A DNA stretch of 64,000 nt, from positions 806,001 through 870,000 of the forward strand of contig NZ_JADFBX010000001.1 of the NCBI RefSeq assembly GCF_015223055.1. Reading direction: 5' to 3'. Positions 1 to 8,276 of this stretch are shown here, piece by piece. Numbering within the stretch: the first letter of the stretch is position 1; each line of letters begins with the position of its first letter. A program made the position numbers and the translations under genes. Below the pieces are notes generated by a model, which made no database searches, was not told the origin of the DNA, and saw nothing but the letters and a program-made list of their open reading frames with translations. The DNA comes from Pedobacter sp. MC2016-24. Lineage in GTDB: Bacteria > Bacteroidota > Bacteroidia > Sphingobacteriales > Sphingobacteriaceae.

Positions 1-598
1 CTATCGTATAGTCGGCATTCAACAAAACCCGGCCATCAGGCAATTCCAGATCTACTCCCCTTTTGAGCAAAGGATAATATTCCGGAGCAATGGATTCGGC
101 AGTTAACTTTTCTACCAATACCTTACGCAAACGCTTCTTTTGTGTAAATCTAAAGCCTGTACAGGGAATCCGATGGTTTAAAATAACAGTCTGAACCGTT
201 AAATCTGCATTTTCAAAAATCACTGAAGATTCAATCGCTTCAATCGCTGTAAACTCGATCGGATACCGGATGATGGTTTCTGAATATTTAAACTGGACAG
301 CCAGAATTTCTTCCAGCGCCGCAGGAGCAAAAATCCGGATCGGTTTTACACGACCATTTAAATGCAGGCTCGACAATAACCCGATCAGGCCAAAATAGTG
401 ATCTCCATGTAAATGACTGATAAAAACATAGTCAATTTTGCTCGCTTTGAAGCCGAACTTAATCAACTGTTGCTGGGTGCCCTCGCCACAATCGATCAGG
501 TAAAATTTCTCATTACAGTTTAACAACTGCGCGGTAGGATTCCTATTGTATACAGGTGTTGCAGAACTACTGCCTAAAATAGTAACCTCAAATTTCAT
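1..598 (-). CDS. rnz: Ribonuclease Z (partial, C-terminus beyond left edge)
   Basis: The minus-strand reading frame starts at 598 and is still open at base 1, so about 199 N-terminal residues are present of the roughly 300 usual for the family. The protein opens with MKFEVTILGSSSATP and carries the metallo-beta-lactamase zinc motif SHLHGDHYFG near residue 62. This identifies tRNase Z, the zinc-dependent endonuclease that trims tRNA 3' ends. The start codon shares one base with the stop of the upstream STAS gene (TAATG), which suggests translational coupling. Family and start are clear; only the C-terminal part is missing. Confidence 0.93.
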   Translation of the reverse strand, partial: MKFEVTILGSSSATPVYNRNPTAQLLNCNEKFYLIDCGEGTQQQLIKFGFKASKIDYVFISHLHGDHYFGLIGLLSSLHLNGRVKPIRIFAPAALEEILAVQFKYSETIIRYPIEFTAIEAIESSVIFENADLTVQTVILNHRIPCTGFRFTQKKRLRKVLVEKLTAESIAPEYYPLLKRGVDLELPDGRVLLNADYTI

Positions 599-984
599 TA
601 ACCTTTATCTACACTCCCCAACAATTCCTTTTCGATCTCTTCCATAAAAATCAGATCGGTAGCTTCAGCTACATTAGATACAATGATCAGGTGCTGATCC
701 AGTTTAGACATTGCTAAAATTTCAGAAACTACTGGATTAACGCCGGTTAAAATAAATAAACCATTGTCTTTTTTACATAAACGGTGGCCAAACAGCAAGC
801 TGCTCAGATCCTGAGAATCGTCACATTGTTTAATCGAAGATAAATCCAACACAATGTTACAATGTCCTTCTGCGTTCAATAAAATGAACTCAGATTTCAA
901 CTTCGGGGTATTGTCGTTTGTAAACTTACTTTCTTTAAGTTTCAACACAACATACTTTTCATGCTTATCTACTGAAAACTTCAT
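598..984 (-). CDS. STAS-domain protein (anti-sigma factor antagonist-like)
   Basis: This 128-residue protein has the alternating strand/helix pattern of a single STAS domain: MKFSVDKHEKYVVLKL, then a central VLDLSS strand followed by the DSQDLSSLL helix cap, where SpoIIAA-type proteins carry their phosphorylatable serine. STAS proteins bind anti-sigma factors or other regulatory partners. No kinase or phosphatase partner lies nearby. It is the first gene of a two-gene unit with ribonuclease Z, sharing a TAATG overlap. The fold assignment is good; the partner and the signal it responds to are unknown. Confidence 0.8.
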   Translation of the reverse strand: MKFSVDKHEKYVVLKLKESKFTNDNTPKLKSEFILLNAEGHCNIVLDLSSIKQCDDSQDLSSLLFGHRLCKKDNGLFILTGVNPVVSEILAMSKLDQHLIIVSNVAEATDLIFMEEIEKELLGSVDKG

Positions 985-1073
985 GATATTGATATTTTAG
1001 TCTGAATACGAAAGTAATTAATTTAATCTGTATCTGGTACTATTTTTGCTAACACAATTCAGTTTAAACAAAA

Positions 1074-2027
1074 TTACTTCGCTAAAAGCCTTTCCAGCGC
1101 ATCATTTACATTCTTTTCTATCCGTTCCACAACATTTGCCAGTTCGTTTTTAACAAACTTATCGCCTGTGATCTGCTCATAAAGTTCAATATAACGATCT
1201 GAAATGGAAAGAATAATCTCTTCCGTCATCAAAGGAACAGACTGTCCCTCTTTACCCTGGAAACCATTTTCGATCAACCATTTACGAACAAACTCTTTAG
1301 ACAGCTGTTTCTGCGCTTCATGATTGGCCTGACGTTCCGCATAACCTTCCGCATAAAAATAACGGGAAGAATCCGGTGTATGGATCTCATCAATTAAAAA
1401 GATCTCCTCACCTACTTTACCAAACTCGTACTTGGTATCTACCAGGATCAGGCCACGTTCTGCAGCCATTTCTGTACCACGGGCGTATAAAGCCAATGTA
1501 TATTTCTCCAGTTGTTCGTAATCTTCAAGCGATACGATTCCCTTAGACAAGATATCGGCTTTAGAAATATCTTCATCATGGCCTACAGCAGCTTTCGTTG
1601 TTGGTGTAATGATCGGCTCAGGTAATTTGTCATTTTCTTTTAATCCTTCTGGCAGTGCCACACCACAAACACTCCTTCTTCCGGCACTATATTCTCTCCA
1701 GGCGTGGCCGGCAAGATATCCCCTCACCACCATTTCTACTTTAAAAGGCTCACAAATCCGGCCAATGGTGACCATTTCGTCAGGCACATCAATTACCCAG
1801 TTTGGAACAATATCCCTGGTTGCATTTAAAAACTTAGCAGCAATCTGATTCAATACCTGTCCTTTAAATGGAATCGCCTCTGGTAAAACCACATCAAATG
1901 CAGATATCCGGTCTGTAACCACCATCGTCATGAATTGATTGTCAATGGTATACACATCACGCACTTTTCCCTTGTAAAAACTAGTCTGTTTTGGAAAGCT
2001 AAAATTTGTTTCTTTAATTGCTGTCAT
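1074..2027 (-). CDS. purC: SAICAR synthetase (purine biosynthesis)
   Basis: Phosphoribosylaminoimidazole-succinocarboxamide synthase, the ATP-dependent enzyme joining CAIR and aspartate in de novo purine synthesis. The 317-residue product shows family hallmarks: YKGKVRDVY near the N-terminus, [13 protein letters not shown] around residue 40, the [14 protein letters not shown] block near 100, the HDEDIS segment near 150, and LVDTKYEFG around 195. It is about the length of the longer, eukaryote-like PurC type common in Bacteroidota. It lies 14 bases downstream of the phoH-like gene on the same strand and is probably cotranscribed with it. Confidence 0.96.
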   Translation of the reverse strand: MTAIKETNFSFPKQTSFYKGKVRDVYTIDNQFMTMVVTDRISAFDVVLPEAIPFKGQVLNQIAAKFLNATRDIVPNWVIDVPDEMVTIGRICEPFKVEMVVRGYLAGHAWREYSAGRRSVCGVALPEGLKENDKLPEPIITPTTKAAVGHDEDISKADILSKGIVSLEDYEQLEKYTLALYARGTEMAAERGLILVDTKYEFGKVGEEIFLIDEIHTPDSSRYFYAEGYAERQANHEAQKQLSKEFVRKWLIENGFQGKEGQSVPLMTEEIILSISDRYIELYEQITGDKFVKNELANVVERIEKNVNDALERLLAK

Positions 2028-2041
2028 TTTAATATAGTAAC

Positions 2042-3010
2042 TTATTGTATATCGCCGTAGGCTTTTAATATTCTCTTCACTAATTTGTGTCGTACCACAT
2101 CTTCACCCGTCAGATAGATAATTTCAATTCCGGGAATACCGTCCAGGATACGCAATGCATTGTGTAAGCCCGACATCTGTTTCTTAGGTAAATCGATCTG
2201 GGTCACGTCTCCGGTCACAATAAATTTTGCAGAAGGCCCCATACGGGTCAAAAACATTTTCAATTGCAAGTCCGTCGAGTTCTGTGCCTCATCTAAGATC
2301 ACAAAACAGTTGTCCAGCGTCCTGCCCCGCATAAAAGCCAGTGGTGCAATTTCAATGGTGCGGTTTTCCAGATAGGTTTTCAATTTCTCTGCCGGGATCA
2401 TGTCATCGAGTGCATCATATAGCGGACGCAGATAAGGATCTACTTTTTCTTTCAGGTCGCCCGGTAAAAAACCCAGACTTTCACCTGCTTCCACTGCCGG
2501 ACGTGTCAGAATAATTCTTTTGATCTCTTTGTTTTTCAGGGCACGAACTGCCAATGCGACCGCCGTATAGGTTTTACCTGTACCGGCCGGACCAATCGCA
2601 AACAGAACATCATTCTTCACAATACTGTCTACCATTCTGCGCTGGTTGGCCGTGCGGGCCTTCACCATCAGTCCATTGGTACCAAATACAATCACTTCTC
2701 CACCCCCACCGGTTGCAGCAGGTTTTTCAGTGCCGTTTTCTGCAGCCGATGCTGACCTTTTCGAAACTAAAATGGTCTCTACATCATTTGGTGTCAAATT
2801 GCTGTACTGCTCCAGGTGTTGCAACAGCTGATTGTACTTTTGCTCAAAAGCCTTAAGCTCCTGATCATCACCAAGTACCTTCACTTCGTTTCCCCTTGCT
2901 ACTACTTTTAACTTTGGAAAGGCGTTTTTAATCAGCTCATAATGCTCATTATTTGTACCCCAAAATTGTACCGGATTTACCGATTCTAATGTTAATTTCA
3001 GTTCGTTCAA
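2042..3010 (-). CDS. PhoH-like ATPase (YbeZ type)
   Basis: The 322-residue product has a KH-like N-terminal part (about 1-110) followed by a PhoH P-loop ATPase domain. Walker A reads GPAGTGKT near residue 140 and Walker B reads [10 protein letters not shown] near 235, followed by the family motif [10 protein letters not shown]. YbeZ-type PhoH proteins are RNA-associated ATPases linked to ribosome maturation through YbeY; no ybeY is in this window. The gene is divergent from the SAM-hydrolase gene and precedes purC with a short gap. Family certain, precise role inferred. Confidence 0.92.
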   Translation of the reverse strand: MNELKLTLESVNPVQFWGTNNEHYELIKNAFPKLKVVARGNEVKVLGDDQELKAFEQKYNQLLQHLEQYSNLTPNDVETILVSKRSASAAENGTEKPAATGGGGEVIVFGTNGLMVKARTANQRRMVDSIVKNDVLFAIGPAGTGKTYTAVALAVRALKNKEIKRIILTRPAVEAGESLGFLPGDLKEKVDPYLRPLYDALDDMIPAEKLKTYLENRTIEIAPLAFMRGRTLDNCFVILDEAQNSTDLQLKMFLTRMGPSAKFIVTGDVTQIDLPKKQMSGLHNALRILDGIPGIEIIYLTGEDVVRHKLVKRILKAYGDIQ

Positions 3011-3112
3011 AATATTGTTTTTTAGATAGAGGTGTATATTTTGATATAAAAATTGAATATTTGTACGCGATTTGCCGCTTACGCAAGATTAAGAATAAAT
3101 ATTCAATTTTTA

Positions 3113-3892
3113 ATGGCTATTATTACATTAACAACAGATTTAGGCTCTAAAGATTTCTATCAGGCTGCCCTTAAGGGAAGTATACTGAGTATCTTGCCTA
3201 CAGCAAACATTGTTGATGTGACACATGAGGTTCCTTCCTTCAATATTTCCCATGCAGCTTTCGTATTAAAAAACGTTTACCCGTACTTTCCTAAAGGGAC
3301 CGTTCACCTGATCGGGATCGATTCTGTATTTAGCGAAAACACCAAATACATTGCTTTAAAATACAAAGACCATTTCTTTGTAGGTGCGGATAACGGCATA
3401 TTTTCATTGCTTTTTGAAGAAAAGCCTGAGGAGATTGTAGAACTAAACATCATGCAGGATTTAAAATACCTGCATTTTCCCCTGGTCGACATTTTTGTCA
3501 AAGCAGCCACGCAACTGGCTAAAGGTGCCAAACTGAAAGACATCGGGGTACCTACCGCAAATGTAGAAGAACGCATGCTGCTGAATCCGGTTATTGAACG
3601 GGATATCATCCGCGGAAGCGTCATTTACATCGATACTTTTTCAAACGTGATCACCAACATCACCAAGGAGCTGTTTACCAGGATTCAACGCAACAGGGAT
3701 TTCACTTTATACTTCAGAAAAAGTGAAACCATCAGTCAGTTGAGCTGGCATTACAATGAAGTACCCGAAGGTGAAAAATTATGTCTGTTTGGGATCAGCA
3801 ATCACCTGGAAATCGCCATCAATAAAGGCAAGGCAAGCGGTTTACTCGGACTACAGCTAAATGACATCATCCGAATTGAGTTTCATCCATAA
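3113..3892 (+). CDS. SAM hydroxide adenosyltransferase / SAM hydrolase family (DUF62)
   Basis: The start at 3113 (MAIITLTTDLGSKDFYQ) is preferred over an upstream in-frame ATG at 3053 because family members begin with this LTTDLG strand; the product is 259 residues. The TDxG motif, the VDVTHEVP segment and VGADNGIFSLL near residue 105 are typical of the fluorinase/chlorinase-like family whose ordinary bacterial members hydrolyse S-adenosylmethionine to adenosine and methionine. A C-terminal beta domain follows a linker near residue 165. It lies divergent from phoH, and the next gene starts four bases after its stop. Confidence 0.88.
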   Translation: MAIITLTTDLGSKDFYQAALKGSILSILPTANIVDVTHEVPSFNISHAAFVLKNVYPYFPKGTVHLIGIDSVFSENTKYIALKYKDHFFVGADNGIFSLLFEEKPEEIVELNIMQDLKYLHFPLVDIFVKAATQLAKGAKLKDIGVPTANVEERMLLNPVIERDIIRGSVIYIDTFSNVITNITKELFTRIQRNRDFTLYFRKSETISQLSWHYNEVPEGEKLCLFGISNHLEIAINKGKASGLLGLQLNDIIRIEFHP

Positions 3893-3895
3893 GCT

Positions 3896-4180
3896 ATGCT
3901 GACAAGAGTCGTCAAAATGCATCTATCGGCAGACTTCATTGCCGAGTTCAAAATTCTTTTTCAATCGTTGCAGGTTAAAATTGCGGCTTTTGAAGGTTGT
4001 CAGGGCGTCCAGCTTTTACAGGATGAGCATAATCCCGAAGTGTTTTTCACCATCAGCACATGGGATGATGCAACCAAACTGGAAAACTACCGGAAGTCGC
4101 CCTTCTTCCAACAAACCTGGGCTGTGGTTAAACCCAATTTTAAAAGTAAAGCCGAGGCATGGAGTTTGCTTGTTCCTTAA
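3896..4180 (+). CDS. Antibiotic biosynthesis monooxygenase-like (ABM) small protein
   Basis: The 94-residue product has the dimeric alpha+beta barrel signature of ABM/YgiN-like proteins: a first strand LTRVVKMHL, a helix, then QGVQLLQDEHNPEVFFTIST, WDDATKLENYRKSPFF, and a C-terminal strand. Such proteins are usually quinol monooxygenases, heme-degrading enzymes or sugar-processing relatives; none of those functions can be chosen here. It follows the SAM-hydrolase gene by three bases and is probably in one operon with the next two genes. Confidence 0.75.
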   Translation: MLTRVVKMHLSADFIAEFKILFQSLQVKIAAFEGCQGVQLLQDEHNPEVFFTISTWDDATKLENYRKSPFFQQTWAVVKPNFKSKAEAWSLLVP

Positions 4181-4194
4181 GGAAAAAGCAAATC

Positions 4195-4701
4195 ATGATT
4201 AGAAACTTCCTAATTTTCTCACTATTGTTTCTGGCTGTTTCCGCTCAGGCTGTCCAGCCCGACACCAGTGCTTATAACATCCAGCGCTTAAAAATTAATA
4301 AACTATTGGCTGAACGGAGCCTCAAATTCGGGCAATATGATGAAAGTTTGCATGCCAGAACCGGCATATTTGGCTTGCAGACCAAGAAAGACATCCGGAA
4401 TTCCAATGAGATCTTAAGACAAATCACTTTAAACGACAACGATATTTTTAAAGAAATTAAAATATTGATGGACTACAAAGATCTGGAAGTAGAAAAAACA
4501 AAAACCGAAGTCAGCACTTCCGGCAGTCGCGTGCAGAACTACATGCTGAGCATCAAAAAGCTACAGGATCAACAGGAAAAATTAAAACAAGATGTCGCAG
4601 CCGCAGAAAAAAGTAAAAACTTTTCTATGCTGATCATCGTTGTTTTAATACTGACCCTGATCGGATTACTGATCTATCTATTTAAAATGAAAAAGGTATG
4701 A
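4195..4701 (+). CDS. Membrane-anchored coiled-coil protein, unknown function
   Basis: The start at 4195 is preferred because it gives a clean signal peptide (MIRNFLIFSLLFLAVSAQA) and has an AGGAAAAAG stretch just upstream, one of the few Shine-Dalgarno-like sites in the window. The 168-residue mature region is charged and helical, with a likely coiled coil around 95-135, followed by a C-terminal transmembrane helix (SMLIIVVLILTLIGLLIYLF) and a KMKKV tail. The expected topology is periplasmic with a C-terminal anchor. No family recognised. Its stop overlaps the next small gene in an ATGA arrangement. Confidence 0.75.
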   Translation: MIRNFLIFSLLFLAVSAQAVQPDTSAYNIQRLKINKLLAERSLKFGQYDESLHARTGIFGLQTKKDIRNSNEILRQITLNDNDIFKEIKILMDYKDLEVEKTKTEVSTSGSRVQNYMLSIKKLQDQQEKLKQDVAAAEKSKNFSMLIIVVLILTLIGLLIYLFKMKKV

Positions 4702-4844
4702 AAAGGCTATTCTTCAAAACGCTGGTTAAAATAAACAACAAATTATTGCCCAGTCTTTATAAAAAAGATCCAACGAAACTCACCAATCTGCAGAAAGCAA
4801 TTTTAGGGTACAAGTACTGGACGCTGACCCATTCGCTCAATTGA
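4698..4844 (+). CDS. Small basic protein of 48 residues, Bacteroidota-conserved type
   Basis: An ORF of 48 codons overlaps the previous stop (ATGA at 4698-4701) and ends at 4844. It starts MKRLFFKTLVKINNKLLPSL, carries a KDPTKLTNLQKAILGYKYW middle and ends THSLN. I recall similar 45-60 residue basic proteins in Flavobacteria and Sphingobacteria, often mislabelled SsrA-binding protein; this one is far too short to be SmpB. The translational coupling and protein-like composition support a real gene. Its last eight bases overlap the end of the convergent DUF1015 gene. Function unknown. Confidence 0.7.
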   Translation: MKRLFFKTLVKINNKLLPSLYKKDPTKLTNLQKAILGYKYWTLTHSLN

Positions 4845-6081
4845 AATAACTGGTCAGCAAACCGACTAAAAACTTCGGTTCTACCCAGGTCGACTTCGGA
4901 GGCATTACACCCCCGGCATCTGCCACGGCAATCACCTGCGCCACTGAGGTAGGATGCAACACAAAAGCGATGGCAAACAGGCCATTATCCACCTTAGCCT
5001 GCAAGTCGGCCACCGGCGTACGCCCGCCTTCAAAGCTTAATCTGGCATCAGTTCTCGGATCATGAATACCCAGAATTGGCCCCAGTATGAGATTCTGTAG
5101 AATACTCACATCCAGTACTTCTACAGGATCATTAGCATTATACAATCCAGCTTTGGGAACAAGCCGGTACCACTGCGCATTGAAATACATGCCAATTTCA
5201 TGCAAGGCAGCAGGCTTAACCATACCATCTGAAAGTGAGATTTGAAAAGCGGCTTCAACTGCAGTCATAAATTCAGCATTCGTAAGCCTGCCCATATCCC
5301 TAACCAGGCGGTTAAATTCCAATACCTTCACTTCGGAAGTATTCATGTACACGGTACTAAAGTAGTTGTAGGTTTCGGCACCCTGATGTTTTGAGCGATT
5401 CAATTCTGCCTTCTGCAAGCCCATTTTTGCCATTGATGCTGCTCTGTGGTGTCCATCAGCAATGTACACACAGGGCATGCGTTCAAATGCCCGTATAAGC
5501 TTTTCCAGATCCTCAGCGTCCGTAATTGCCCAAATCTGATGCGATGTACCATCAGCAAAAGTAAAGTCCAGCTCCGGCCTTAAACCGACGTATTGATCAA
5601 CCATGCTTTCCACAATGGGTTCCGGGTGATAAGTCATGAGCACCGGGTTGGCATCAAGACCAGTTTGCTGCAGATAATCTGCCAGCAGCTTTTCCCTGCG
5701 TTCCACAGTAGATTCGTGTTTCTTTATCCTTCCTTCCAGGTAATCGCGAATATGCGTTAAAGTCCAGATGCCCGTTTGAACTAAGCCATCGTGTTGCGTA
5801 CGGTAAATATAAATGGCCGGACACTCCGCTTTAACCAGGAATTTCTGTTCGATAAAACCCTCCAGATTTTCGCTGATCTTTTTAAAAATCAACTCCTGCC
5901 GGGTCCCACGCAAATATGGGTTGTCCAGCTCCGGATCAATCAGGTGCAGAAAGCTATGTTCATTTTCAGATGCAATTAACCTGGCTTCACCCGTACTGTA
6001 ATTTTCCAGGGGACGGGTCACCACCTGTCCTTGCAAATTTACAGCAGGTTTAAGCGCACAAAAGGGCTTAATTGTAGGCAT
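4837..6081 (-). CDS. DUF1015 family protein
   Basis: The 414-residue product (start MPTIKPFCALKP at 6081, chosen over an upstream ATG at 6102 because family members start at this motif) matches DUF1015, a widespread family of unknown biochemical role often encoded beside serine biosynthesis genes. Visible family blocks are LIASENEHSFLHLIDPE, the YIYRTQ segment, CVYIADGHHRAASMAKM near residue 210 and FNRLVRDMG near 258. Here it follows serA and serC on the same strand, which agrees with the known serC association. A terminator-like hairpin separates it from serA. An ACCAAAT motif lies two bases before the start. Confidence 0.88.
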   Translation of the reverse strand: MPTIKPFCALKPAVNLQGQVVTRPLENYSTGEARLIASENEHSFLHLIDPELDNPYLRGTRQELIFKKISENLEGFIEQKFLVKAECPAIYIYRTQHDGLVQTGIWTLTHIRDYLEGRIKKHESTVERREKLLADYLQQTGLDANPVLMTYHPEPIVESMVDQYVGLRPELDFTFADGTSHQIWAITDAEDLEKLIRAFERMPCVYIADGHHRAASMAKMGLQKAELNRSKHQGAETYNYFSTVYMNTSEVKVLEFNRLVRDMGRLTNAEFMTAVEAAFQISLSDGMVKPAALHEIGMYFNAQWYRLVPKAGLYNANDPVEVLDVSILQNLILGPILGIHDPRTDARLSFEGGRTPVADLQAKVDNGLFAIAFVLHPTSVAQVIAVADAGGVMPPKSTWVEPKFLVGLLTSYFN

Positions 6082-6100
6082 ATATTTGGTTGTTAAAATC

Positions 6101-6175
6101 AAAAAAGGCTGTCTAAAAGGAAAAATCGGAAAGCAGATGCTCAGCTTATTTTACCTTTGGGACAGCCCCTTTTTC
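6101..6175 (-). terminator. Terminator-like inverted repeat after serA
   Basis: On the minus strand GGGGCTGTCC (6159-6169) pairs with GACAGCC (6107-6113), followed by six T residues. The stem encloses about 45 bases with further complementarity (AAAGG with CCTTT). It starts about five bases after the serA stop and would reduce readthrough into the DUF1015 gene. Confidence 0.6.
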
Positions 6176-6180
6176 AGTTC

Positions 6181-7131
6181 TTACTTATTAAAATGCTCAA
6201 TAATGAGCGTAGCCAGTTCCACACCAATGCGTTCCTGAGCTTCATTCGTAGCCGCACCAATATGCGGAGTTAATGAAATTTTAGCATGCTTTAAAATATC
6301 AGCAGAAGGAGTTGGTTCGTTGTCAAAAACATCTAATCCTGCAAAAGCAACCTGGCCGCTGTCTAAAGCAGCAATTAATGCAGCTTCATCAATGGTACCA
6401 CCTCTCGAGCAATTGACTACAGCAACGCCTTTTTTCATTTTAGCAAACTCTTCGGCACCCAAAATCGGTTTATCTGCAAAAGGTGTATGCAAACTGATGA
6501 AATCACTATTGGCAATTACTTCGTCAAGACTTACGGTTTTCACTGGAATAGGTACCTGGATACCACCCTGAAGATTTAAGGTCAGGTTACCCTCAAAAGG
6601 GAACAGGTCATATGCCAGCACGTTCATCCCTAAGCCTAAAGCTACAGTAGCCGTTTCGCGACCGATACGTCCGAAACCAATGATACCAATGGTTTTGCCC
6701 CTCAACTCCACACCTTTTGCATAAGCCTTTTTCAGACCATTGAAATTGGTATTTCCTTCTACCGGCATTTTACGGTTCGCATCCTGTAAAAAACGAACAC
6801 CGGTAAATAAATGTGCAAATACCAGTTCTGCTACCGACAAAGAGGAAGCTGCCGGTGTATTCACTACGGCAACACCTTTACTACGTGCATAGTCAACATC
6901 AATATTGTCCATACCTACACCACCTCTACCAATTAATTTGATATTCGGGCATTGGTCTATAAGTTCCTGACGTACTTTAGTTGCACTACGTACAGTAATA
7001 CCGTCGTAGTTCTTTAAAGCTTCAGCCAATTGATCTTGTGGTACTGTTTCTGTATCAACTACAAAACCAGCTTGCTCTAACATGGATTTACCAATGGGAT
7101 CAATCCCATCGTTTGCAAGTATTTTAATCAT
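6181..7131 (-). CDS. serA: D-3-phosphoglycerate dehydrogenase, short form
   Basis: This 316-residue D-2-hydroxyacid dehydrogenase catalyses the first committed step of serine synthesis, oxidising 3-phosphoglycerate with NAD. The substrate domain has RSATKVRQELID and GRGGVGMDNIDVDYA; the Rossmann motif GIIGFGRIGRETA lies near residue 150; the catalytic Arg (NCSRGGTIDE), Glu (DNEPTPS) and His (LTPHIGAAT) are present. It ends there, without a C-terminal ACT or ASB domain, so serine feedback through ACT is not expected. It lies 29 bases downstream of serC, so the two steps are almost certainly coexpressed. Confidence 0.93.
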   Translation of the reverse strand: MIKILANDGIDPIGKSMLEQAGFVVDTETVPQDQLAEALKNYDGITVRSATKVRQELIDQCPNIKLIGRGGVGMDNIDVDYARSKGVAVVNTPAASSLSVAELVFAHLFTGVRFLQDANRKMPVEGNTNFNGLKKAYAKGVELRGKTIGIIGFGRIGRETATVALGLGMNVLAYDLFPFEGNLTLNLQGGIQVPIPVKTVSLDEVIANSDFISLHTPFADKPILGAEEFAKMKKGVAVVNCSRGGTIDEAALIAALDSGQVAFAGLDVFDNEPTPSADILKHAKISLTPHIGAATNEAQERIGVELATLIIEHFNK

Positions 7132-7160
7132 TAATTTGTTTTATATGTGGTTCTTGTTAT

Positions 7161-8225
7161 TTAATTGTGTTTCTCTGCAAAGTTCTGCATCAATTCAACA
7201 AGGGTATGTACACTTGTAATCGGCAAAGCATTGTACATCGAAGCCCTGAATCCACCTACACTACGGTGTCCTTTGATGCCTTCAATTCCATTTTCTTCTG
7301 CATATTTCAGGAATGGTTTTTCCAGTTCAGGATTTTCCATCACAAAGCAAACATTCATTCTTGAACGGTCTTCAACAGCACAAGTACCTTTAAACAATGG
7401 GTTTCTGTCGATCTCGGTATACAAAGCATTTGCTTTTGCAATGTTCTCTTTCTCAATTTCAGCAACCCCACCTTTGGCTTTTAACCACCTTAAGTTTAGC
7501 ATCGCTACATAGATTGAAAATACCGGTGGCGTATTGTACATAGAACCGCCCTCGATGTGAACTTTATAGTCTAGCATAGATGGAAGGCCGCGACCAGATT
7601 TACCTAAAATCTCATCTTTAACAATAACCACTGTTAAACCTGCAGGCCCGATGTTTTTCTGTGCTCCCGCATAAATCAGGTCATATTTTGAAACGTCAAT
7701 TACACGGCTCATGATGTCTGATGACATGTCACACACAACAGGAACTTTGGTTTCAGGTAAACTGAACATTTCGGTACCATAAATGGTATTGTTAGACGTG
7801 CAGTGGAAATAAGCACTGTCCTCAGGAATGGTATAATCCTTTGGAATGAAAGTATAATTGGACGATTTTGAAGAAGCCACAATGTTGGCTGTTCCAAAAT
7901 TAACCACTTCTTTAATTGCCTTGTTAGCCCATACTCCGGTTTCCAGGTAACTTGCAGATTTGCCCTGAGGCAACAAATTCATAGGAACCATCGCAAATTG
8001 CAAACTTGCCCCCCCCTGTAAAAACAAAACGGAATAACCGGCCGGAACAGCTAACAATTCCTTAACCAATTTTGCAGCCTCTTCAACAACACCTTCAAAT
8101 TCAGGTGTACGGTGAGAGATCTCTAGAATAGACAGGCCGTCTTTAAAATCTAAAACAGCTCTTGATGCTTGCTTGAAAACTTCCTGAGGTAAAATACAGG
8201 GTCCTGCGCCGAAATTATGTCTCAT
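7161..8225 (-). CDS. serC: Phosphoserine aminotransferase
   Basis: The 354-residue class V aminotransferase converts 3-phosphohydroxypyruvate to phosphoserine. Seen are the N-terminal [11 protein letters not shown], the [14 protein letters not shown] block near 70, the PLP lysine in [12 protein letters not shown] near residue 193, and the C-terminal [15 protein letters not shown]. Length fits the family. It sits between the TonB receptor gene and serA on the same strand; the 50-base gap upstream leaves room for its own promoter. Confidence 0.97.
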   Translation of the reverse strand: MRHNFGAGPCILPQEVFKQASRAVLDFKDGLSILEISHRTPEFEGVVEEAAKLVKELLAVPAGYSVLFLQGGASLQFAMVPMNLLPQGKSASYLETGVWANKAIKEVVNFGTANIVASSKSSNYTFIPKDYTIPEDSAYFHCTSNNTIYGTEMFSLPETKVPVVCDMSSDIMSRVIDVSKYDLIYAGAQKNIGPAGLTVVIVKDEILGKSGRGLPSMLDYKVHIEGGSMYNTPPVFSIYVAMLNLRWLKAKGGVAEIEKENIAKANALYTEIDRNPLFKGTCAVEDRSRMNVCFVMENPELEKPFLKYAEENGIEGIKGHRSVGGFRASMYNALPITSVHTLVELMQNFAEKHN

Positions 8226-8276
8226 TTTATATACTGATTTTTATTGATGGTAAATGTAACAGTTTTATACCGTTTA

